Below are positions 59,137 through 64,000 of a stretch of 64,000 bases of DNA, piece by piece (position 1 is the stretch's first letter; the number at the start of each line of letters is the position of its first letter). The translations under genes and the position numbers were made by a program. The notes beneath the pieces were generated by a model. The model did no database searches. It was given only the letters and a program-made list of their open reading frames with translations, and had not been told where the DNA came from. Origin of the DNA: Pseudomonadota bacterium (GTDB taxonomy: Bacteria > Myxococcota_A > UBA796 > SXON01). The stretch is taken from positions 32,639 to 96,638 of the forward strand of contig SXON01000130.1 in NCBI GenBank assembly GCA_005778355.1, given 5' to 3'.

Positions 59137-60021
59137 ATGCTTGCTCAAAGCTCGGTTTTCGTTACTTGGGCCCCCTCTCCGGAAGCGACGCTGCGACTCG
59201 GGACTTTTCTTGGCTTCGTCCTACTGTGCGCCGGGCTCGCATTGCCCGCCGTCCAGCCGGGGGCTGCCGGTCTCGACGAGGTGGGCGCCTCGCGCTGGCG
59301 AGGGCCGGCCGCCATCCTGCGTGCTCGGCTCGACGCGGCCCAAGACCATGTCGAGCCGCGCGAGAAGCTCGACGCGCTCGACCACGCTCTCGCCGACCTC
59401 GCGGAGCTCGCCCCCAGCGCCAATATCGACCTGGCCGCTCCGCTCGACCCCGAGGCCCTCCAGTCGCTGGTGCTCGAAGCCGCCACGATGCGCGCCGAGG
59501 CAGCGTCGAGCCTCGCGGCCTTTCCCGGCGGTGCACGCGGCGAGTTTCTCCGGTCCATCGCGCCGGGGGCGGTGGTGGGTGACTGGCAGTTCGGCGTGCC
59601 GGCCTCGATCACGATGGCCCAGGCCATCCTAGAGAGTGGCTGGGGCCGCTCGGCCCCGGGCTACAACCTCTTCGGCATGAAGGGGGAGGGGACCGCGGGC
59701 TCGGAGCGCCGCCGGGTGGTGGAGTACAGCCGCGGGCGTCGGCAGGTCCGCTCGGCGCCCTTCCGCAGCTACCACTCCTTCGCCGAGTCGATGGCCGACC
59801 ACGCCCGGGTGGTGGGCACCTCGCCCCGCTACGCGATCGCCCGGGCCGCGGGAGAAGACCCGCGCGCCTTTGCCGAGGCCCTGGAGGGTCGCTACGCGAC
59901 CGACCCCCGCTACGCGGAGAAGCTCGCCGCATTGAGCGATAGCTACGGACTGGAGGCGCTTAACTGGCGAGGCCGGCCGCCCCTCGCGGAGCCGACCGGC
60001 CTGCCGTTCCTCGCCGAGTGA
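59137..60021 (+). CDS. Glucosaminidase-like (FlgJ/GH73 type) peptidoglycan hydrolase
   Basis: The 294 residues have an N-terminal membrane or signal helix (LGTFLGFVLLCAGLALPAV, about residues 22-40) and a helical spacer. From about 145 the glucosaminidase/lysozyme-like domain begins: ASITMAQAILESGWGRSAPG (catalytic Glu in A-I-L-E-S), NLFGMKGEG, and FRSYHSFAESMADHARVVG. The family cleaves beta-1,4-linked GlcNAc in the cell wall. No flagellar gene is adjacent, so a general cell-wall role is more likely than rod assembly. The first ATG has no clear ribosome site. Confidence 0.88.
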   Translation: MLAQSSVFVTWAPSPEATLRLGTFLGFVLLCAGLALPAVQPGAAGLDEVGASRWRGPAAILRARLDAAQDHVEPREKLDALDHALADLAELAPSANIDLAAPLDPEALQSLVLEAATMRAEAASSLAAFPGGARGEFLRSIAPGAVVGDWQFGVPASITMAQAILESGWGRSAPGYNLFGMKGEGTAGSERRRVVEYSRGRRQVRSAPFRSYHSFAESMADHARVVGTSPRYAIARAAGEDPRAFAEALEGRYATDPRYAEKLAALSDSYGLEALNWRGRPPLAEPTGLPFLAE

Positions 60022-60046
60022 GTCGACGAGCCCGCGGGTGCGAGGC

Positions 60047-61042
60047 CTACTGGCCCTCGCCCTCCTCGCCGCCGCCTTCCATCGCCGCAGCGCAGTCCGC
60101 GTTGGCCGCGAAGCCGAGCGCGCCCGGGTCGTCGATCTTGCGGAGGCCGCCCTCGCCAGCGGCGTAGATGCCCCAGCCGGTACCGAAGTGTTTGCTGCTC
60201 ACCGACCACGCGGCGCTGGGGCTGTAGGCGATGCCCACCTGGACCGCCACGATGGGGTCGGCACCGCTGCAGAGGCTGCCCACGACCGGGTCCGTCTCGC
60301 TCCACTCCTTGTCCTGGTCCTGGTCGATGTACACGGCCGGCGTGATGATGGTGGCGAGGAAGCCCATGGCGTCGCCCGGCTCCACGTCGACAGCGCCGCT
60401 GAAGGTGAGGCTCCACTCCGCCTCCAGCGCGGTGGTCCAGCCCTCGACCGGTCCCTCGTCGCTCATCATGCCGATGCGGTACTCGAAGTCGCTCGGCTCC
60501 CCGAGGTCGCCCCGGGTGCCGGCGATGCTGACCTGGCCGATGGGCTCGATCTCGTCGCCCACCTCGATGGGAACGTCGGTGCTGCCGTAGTCGAACTCGC
60601 CGTCTTTGTCGTAGCCGGTGACGTACCAGCCGCGGGTGTTCCCATCCTTCTTGGCGGGCAGGTAGGTGACCGTCGAGGCGCCGACGCCGACGTAGGCGGC
60701 CGCCATGCCCTCCTCGTCGACGCTGCGGGCGAAGACCGCGTAAGTGACCGGGGCCTTGCGGTCCGCAGGGTCGAGGTGACGACCGGGCGCGCGGGACGGC
60801 AGGGTCAGCGTGGCCACGCCTTCCACCACGTCGCCGCTGGCGATGGCCGAACCGGCCCACGTGACCTCGTCGTTCTCGTCGAAGCGGACCGGAATGATCG
60901 AAACCTGCGACGCGGACATCGGGCCGACGTAGACGGTGACGGTGGGCGAGGCGAGGGCCGCGCTGGTGGAATCGGCATCGAAGCCCTCCTCGACGGAGCA
61001 GCCGACGGCGCCAAGTACGATGACAAAAGCAGAGATTCGCAT
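60047..61042 (-). CDS. Hypothetical lipoprotein, beta-rich
   Basis: The ATG at 61042 has an excellent GGAGG ribosome site 9 nt upstream (61052-61056). The 331-residue product begins MRISAFVIVLGAVGC (Cys15). The mature part is beta-rich, with two or three similar sandwiches (TVTVYVGPMSASQVSIIPVR; SDFEYRIGMMSDEGPVEGW; YIDQDQDKEWSETDP, the last a calcium-type D-x-D-x-D loop). It ends in a Glu/Gly-rich tail. No family is recognised. Confidence 0.75.
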   Translation of the reverse strand: MRISAFVIVLGAVGCSVEEGFDADSTSAALASPTVTVYVGPMSASQVSIIPVRFDENDEVTWAGSAIASGDVVEGVATLTLPSRAPGRHLDPADRKAPVTYAVFARSVDEEGMAAAYVGVGASTVTYLPAKKDGNTRGWYVTGYDKDGEFDYGSTDVPIEVGDEIEPIGQVSIAGTRGDLGEPSDFEYRIGMMSDEGPVEGWTTALEAEWSLTFSGAVDVEPGDAMGFLATIITPAVYIDQDQDKEWSETDPVVGSLCSGADPIVAVQVGIAYSPSAAWSVSSKHFGTGWGIYAAGEGGLRKIDDPGALGFAANADCAAAMEGGGEEGEGQ

Positions 61043-61051
61043 AGGTTGTTT

Positions 61052-61056
61052 CCTCC
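61052..61056 (-). promoter_or_regulatory. Consensus Shine-Dalgarno of the lipoprotein gene
   Basis: GGAGG on the minus strand, 9 nt before the ATG at 61042, decides that start over an upstream ATG at 61078. It is the clearest canonical ribosome site in the window and contrasts with the many starts that have none. Confidence 0.8.
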
Positions 61057-61096
61057 GTACCCGGTGGATTCGGGACACCCATCACATCGGACGCCG

Positions 61097-61143
61097 CGCA
61101 AAAAGACTTGAGGGGCCGCCCGAGGTTTTTCGGGGCGGCCCCT
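61097..61143 (-). terminator. Strong intrinsic terminator of the lipoprotein gene at 61161
   Basis: On the minus strand a 13-14-bp GC-rich stem (AGGGGCCGCCCCG / CTCGGGCGGCCCCT) with a short A-rich loop is followed, 4 nt later, by CTTTTT. It lies 18 bp beyond the stop of the gene ending at 61161 and before the next gene on that strand, so it should insulate the two. Confidence 0.85.
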
Positions 61144-61160
61144 CCTGTCGTGACGAGACG

Positions 61161-62075
61161 CTATTCGCAGGAGGCGGCGAGCTCGACGCTATCGATGTCG
61201 CGCACCCCAACGGCGCGGCCGTACTCGCTCCGGACCGCGTTCAGGCCGGGCACGAGGCGCTGCGCGGCCATGGCTGCGGCTTCGCCCACGTCGATCGTTT
61301 CCGGCTGCGCGCTCACGCCGATGGGGCGCCCGGCCACGCAGGCTTCACCCACGCGTGGCTCCACCTTGGGATCCCAGCCAAGCTCGCCGTCGCGCTCCAC
61401 GTAGGCCACGGGGTGTGCTTGCGCGCCCGCGCTCCGCAGCGCTGTCGGCACGCTGTTGAGGTGCAGGCCCCAGCGGCCGTCCATCGCCACGCCCACCACG
61501 CCCGGCACGATCTCGCCGCCCGCGACCAGCACCACGCCGACCTCGGCGTCGCCATCCAGCATGATCGGGCCCCCGAGAGTGAGCTCCTCCTCGGTGAGGA
61601 AGTTCATGGGCAGCTTCACGAGCTCAGGTAGCGTCCGCCACGTGGTGCTGTTCCCGCGCTTCTTCTCCACCGACCAGCCGGTGGGGGCACCTTGCGGGTC
61701 GCCGAGGTCGCGCCACACGAGGCTGTCGGGGAGGAGCGCCTGGACGGGGCCGGGCACGCCGTCGATCAAGGGGTGGAGCACCACGCGGAAGCGGGCTTCG
61801 AGCAGCTCGTCGTCGAGTGGCTCCGGTCCAACGGGAAGGGGGATCTCCGCGTCACCGTCGACCTGGACCACGCCGTACGCGACCGGGCTGCCGTACACCG
61901 CTGGACTCCCGGCCATGTAGGGGACGAGGTCGACGACCATCTCACCGTCGACGGCGGGGTCGTAGCCGTCTACCCGCACGACGAGGGTCTCCACCTCGGC
62001 GAGCGGCGCGTCGGTCGATGTGATTTCGAGGGACTCGGGCGCACAGGCAAAGAAAAACGCGGAAAAGGTGAACAT
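61161..62075 (-). CDS. Hypothetical lipoprotein
   Basis: The ATG at 62075 has a GGAGG-like site about 8 nt upstream and gives 304 residues starting MFTFSAFFFAC (Cys11). It has beta-rich content (EVETLVVRVDGYDPAVDGEM; LLEARFRVVLHPLIDGVPG) and a C-terminal helical part with VGEAAAMAAQRLVPGLNAVR. No motif or family is recognised. A strong terminator follows it, so it is probably monocistronic. The longer upstream frame (to 62660) overlaps the gene at 62160 on the other strand and is not supported. Confidence 0.72.
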   Translation of the reverse strand: MFTFSAFFFACAPESLEITSTDAPLAEVETLVVRVDGYDPAVDGEMVVDLVPYMAGSPAVYGSPVAYGVVQVDGDAEIPLPVGPEPLDDELLEARFRVVLHPLIDGVPGPVQALLPDSLVWRDLGDPQGAPTGWSVEKKRGNSTTWRTLPELVKLPMNFLTEEELTLGGPIMLDGDAEVGVVLVAGGEIVPGVVGVAMDGRWGLHLNSVPTALRSAGAQAHPVAYVERDGELGWDPKVEPRVGEACVAGRPIGVSAQPETIDVGEAAAMAAQRLVPGLNAVRSEYGRAVGVRDIDSVELAASCE

Positions 62076-62159
62076 GGGCAGGGCCTCCGCAGCAGGGATC
62101 GGATCCACCTGCGCGGCGCGAGAGGGGCGGGTTAGCGAACGCGCCCCCCCGGAGCGCCC

Positions 62160-62468
62160 GTGGCCTCGTACCTGGACTGGTTGAGCGACATCTTCGAAGA
62201 AGCGCAGGTTGAGCACGACGCGAGCACCGCCGCCTACCTCGACACCGCCCTGCGGAAGATCGCCGCCACCCCGCCAGGGGCCTCGGAGGAGGTCGTCTAC
62301 CGTCGCCTGCGCGAACGGTGGCTCAACCACGGGCAACCCGGTCGCCAGCTCCTCGCGAGCTTCCTGCGCGACGAGGTGTACAGCCGTCGCGACAGCCCGA
62401 TGCGCCCCCAGGAGGGGACGGGCTACTTCACCAACGAGTGGGCCCTCGCCAACGTCAAGGCCCGCTAG
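62160..62468 (+). CDS. Small hypothetical protein
   Basis: The 102 residues from a GTG (MASYLDWLSDIFEEAQVEHD) are mostly helical and charged, with RRLRERWLNHGQPGRQLL and FLRDEVYSRRDSP. There is no signal peptide or membrane helix. A TAGCGA sequence and a GGAGC site lie upstream. Its stop shares the CTAG palindrome with the stop of the convergent HAD gene. Its function is unknown. Confidence 0.65.
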   Translation: MASYLDWLSDIFEEAQVEHDASTAAYLDTALRKIAATPPGASEEVVYRRLRERWLNHGQPGRQLLASFLRDEVYSRRDSPMRPQEGTGYFTNEWALANVKAR

Positions 62469-63136
62469 CGGCGGTACAGGCCCCCGTAGAGCCCCGCTCC
62501 GCGTCGCAAGCGACTGATCTCGCCCTCGATGTAACGCCAGCCCCGGTCGTCGTCGTAGTGCAGCCCCAGAAGGCCGGCGCGACTGGCCCCGGCCACGTCG
62601 GCCTCCTCGTCGTCGCCCACGTGCACCGCATCGCGCGGGGCCACGCCCACCACGCGACAAGCCTCGTGGAAGATGGCGGCGTCGGGCTTCTCGACCTCGA
62701 GCTCGGCGGAGACGAAAAGGTAGGGAAAGAGCCGGTCGAGTGCGAACCGGTGGTAGAGCAGCCGAAGGCGTTCATCCCAGTTGGAGATGATCCCCAGGCG
62801 AACACCCTGTCGCGACAACACCCCGAGGACGCGAAGCGCCTCGCTGTCGATCCACCAGGCCTGCGGGCGGGCGAAGGCGGCGTAGAGCTCCTCGAAGAGC
62901 GCCTCGTCGTCGATGCCGACCGACTCGGCCACCACCGGCCGCCAGAAGGCGCGACCGTCGCCCACCTGGGCTTGCCCTCGCCGGGCGAGGAGCGCGGTTC
63001 GAAAGCGCGCCTGGGCGATCACCGGGTCGACCTCGTGCCCCGCACCCCGCGCCGCTCGGGCGTAGGTGATGCCCACCGGCTCGCGCGTGCGGAGCAGTGT
63101 GCCGGCCGCGTCGACGAAGACCGCCCTCAGCGCCAA
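62465..63136 (-). CDS. HAD-superfamily hydrolase (HDHD3-like subgroup)
   Basis: The product is about 223 residues. The start is uncertain: TTG at 63136 overlaps the PAP2 stop region, and a CTG at 63130 would form an overlap of the CTGA type. Motif I is FVDAAGTLL, with the nucleophile Asp but Ala at the usual second-Asp position. Motif II is GIISNWD, Lys is in EKPDAAIF, and motif III/IV is VHVGDDEEADVAGA. The opening LRAVFVDAAGTLLRTREPVG resembles HDHD3-type phosphatases. It should dephosphorylate a small metabolite; the substrate is unknown. Confidence 0.85.
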   Translation of the reverse strand: MALRAVFVDAAGTLLRTREPVGITYARAARGAGHEVDPVIAQARFRTALLARRGQAQVGDGRAFWRPVVAESVGIDDEALFEELYAAFARPQAWWIDSEALRVLGVLSRQGVRLGIISNWDERLRLLYHRFALDRLFPYLFVSAELEVEKPDAAIFHEACRVVGVAPRDAVHVGDDEEADVAGASRAGLLGLHYDDDRGWRYIEGEISRLRRGAGLYGGLYRR

Positions 63137-63630
63137 CCGAGCGCCCGCTGGAAAAGATAGCGAATGCCCGCGCCGAGGCCCGCGCCGAGGGCCCAGCCAG
63201 CGAGCACGTCGCTGGGCCAGTGCTGTCCTGTCGCGACACGAGAAAGGCCCGTGGCGAGCGACACCGCCGCGAGCACCGGAGAGCCGAGGGCCGCCGCGAG
63301 CGCCGCGCTGTTGGCAGCGTGGCACGACGGCATCGATCGTCCGCTCCCGCACAGGTACCCGCTGGGCGTAGGGCGCATCGCGACGTCTTCGAGCACGGCG
63401 CAGGGTCGCTCGCGGTCGAAGAGGGGCTTGAGTGCTCGGGCGCAGCCGAGATCGCAGATGGCCACGGCGAGAAGTGCGGGGAGCAGGTAGCGGCGCTCGC
63501 CCGCGTGCCAGGCGGCCAGCGCCACGCCCACCACGAAGATGCCGATGACGGCTGGGTTGTCGAAGAGGTCCCACCAGAGGTCGGCCGTCTCGTAGGTGCC
63601 GTTGAGGGCTCGAAAGAGGGACTCGTCCAC
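63127..63630 (-). CDS. PAP2-family membrane phosphatase
   Basis: The 167 residues have about five membrane helices. All three phosphatase motifs are visible: KPLFDRERPC (K-x6-R-P), SMPSCHAANSA (P-S-x-H, with Cys where Gly is usual) and SRVATGQHWPSDVLAG (S-R-x5-H-x3-D). Such enzymes remove phosphate from lipid pyrophosphates (for example undecaprenyl-PP) or phosphatidic acid at the periplasmic face. The MDESLFRALNGT opening is common in the family. Its 3' end overlaps the HAD gene start. Confidence 0.9.
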   Translation of the reverse strand: MDESLFRALNGTYETADLWWDLFDNPAVIGIFVVGVALAAWHAGERRYLLPALLAVAICDLGCARALKPLFDRERPCAVLEDVAMRPTPSGYLCGSGRSMPSCHAANSAALAAALGSPVLAAVSLATGLSRVATGQHWPSDVLAGWALGAGLGAGIRYLFQRALGWR

Positions 63631-63636
63631 GGGCGC

Positions 63637-64000
63637 TCAGGGATTGGGGTCGTCGACGTGGTGTTCGCGGGTATCCACGACGCGGCCGTACCGGTCGTAG
63701 ATCGTGGCGCGGTCCTGCGTGTTGTTCCAGATCGGGTCGCGACTGCCGAGGTACACCTCGAGCTGGGCGGCGGGGTCGAGCTGGTCGGCGCCCTTGCCGC
63801 TGTGCACCTTCACCGTGTTGCCGGCGGGCACGATCACCGCTGGGAAAGTCCAGGACTTCCCGCTGATGTCGGCGATGCGGAAGCCGCCGAGGTCCTGGGC
63901 TTCGCCGGCCACGTTGCAGATGCGCAGGTACTCGCCGTTGACGTTGCTGCGGTCGTCGCCGTCGGCGTTGGCGTGGAAGGACGTGATGTGCAGAACGCCC
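63637..64000 (-). CDS. Lamin-tail-domain protein, C-terminal part only (runs off right edge)
   Basis: The frame is open from the window edge to the TGA at 63637 and encodes about 120 residues. The text reads SNVNGEYLRICN, FRIADISGKSWTFPAVIVPA and NTVKVHSGKGAD, and ends REHHVDDPNP. This is the lamin-tail (LTD) beta-sandwich, with the usual N-x-E-Y/W-V/L-x-I opening and the W-x-F-P strand. In bacteria LTDs occur at the end of secreted nucleases and surface proteins. The 5' end and any enzymatic domain lie outside the window. A short internal GTG at 63912 is not the start. Confidence 0.82.
   Translation of the reverse strand, partial: GVLHITSFHANADGDDRSNVNGEYLRICNVAGEAQDLGGFRIADISGKSWTFPAVIVPAGNTVKVHSGKGADQLDPAAQLEVYLGSRDPIWNNTQDRATIYDRYGRVVDTREHHVDDPNP

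Noticed and set aside
61161..62660. N-terminal extension of the lipoprotein gene to 62660
   Set aside because: It would hide the lipoprotein signal in the middle of the protein and run antisense through the gene at 62160. The ATG at 62075 gives a proper signal and ribosome site.

Overview
The window is a compact stretch of high-GC bacterial chromosome (roughly two thirds G+C or more, strong G/C bias at third codon positions). It most likely comes from the Myxococcota (former deltaproteobacteria) or a close uncultured relative. The evidence is several Ser/Thr-kinase-like proteins, many short-signal lipoproteins with Asp/Thr-rich tethers, MopE-type Asp-rich repeat proteins, two proteins ending in a MYXO-CTERM-like Cys/hydrophobic/Arg tail, and an NtrC-type regulator. 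I see no rRNA, tRNA, CRISPR array or recognisable insertion sequence. No stretch longer than 300 bases lacks a gene; the longest gap is 32305-32546, which holds a large imperfect inverted repeat.

Layout. 1-2.1 kb: minus-strand run (NtrC-family regulator, thioesterase, secreted-protein fragment). 2.2-6.9 kb: plus-strand run of a TlpA-like thioredoxin, a beta-barrel-like protein, a discoidin-like protein, a VWA lipoprotein and a MutT hydrolase. 6.9-8.9 kb: FxsA, MazG and a lipoprotein on minus. 9.0-11.3 kb: a kinase with a cyclase-like tail, then a DnaQ-type exonuclease fused to a WYL-like tail. 11.27-15.05 kb: a four-gene cassette of unknown function bounded by a 16-bp direct repeat, with a decayed piece of the neighbouring sulfotransferase-like gene at its left edge. 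15.0-24.8 kb: large surface or secreted proteins (ASST-like lipoprotein, beta-helix lipoprotein, and an operon of PHP hydrolase plus two MopE-repeat proteins). 24.8-25.9 kb: porin. 26.2-40.9 kb: an exopolysaccharide locus (AlgI/AlgJ-like O-acylation pair, Alg13/Alg14-like glycosyltransferase halves, second MBOAT protein, Wzx-like flippase, glycoside hydrolase, Wzy/WaaL-like ligase, GT4). 51.5-40.9 kb (minus): a nine-gene operon that starts with a pseudokinase and carries a complete peptide/nickel-type ABC importer and a TPR/beta-barrel protein. 52.1-57.9 kb: purH, a TPR membrane protein, purD and an N6-adenine methyltransferase. 57.8-64 kb: assorted secreted proteins, a glucosaminidase, HAD and PAP2 phosphatases, and a lamin-tail protein running off the right edge.

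Genes are packed with ATGA/GTGA overlaps. Three features run across the window: an over-represented palindrome GTCGCGAC (42 sites counted by eye); TGnTATnnT/TAnnnT elements 6-10 nt before start codons that lack a Shine-Dalgarno, suggesting leaderless mRNAs; and very short signal peptides with no basic residue. These also guided several start choices. All functions are read from motifs by eye; no database search was run.
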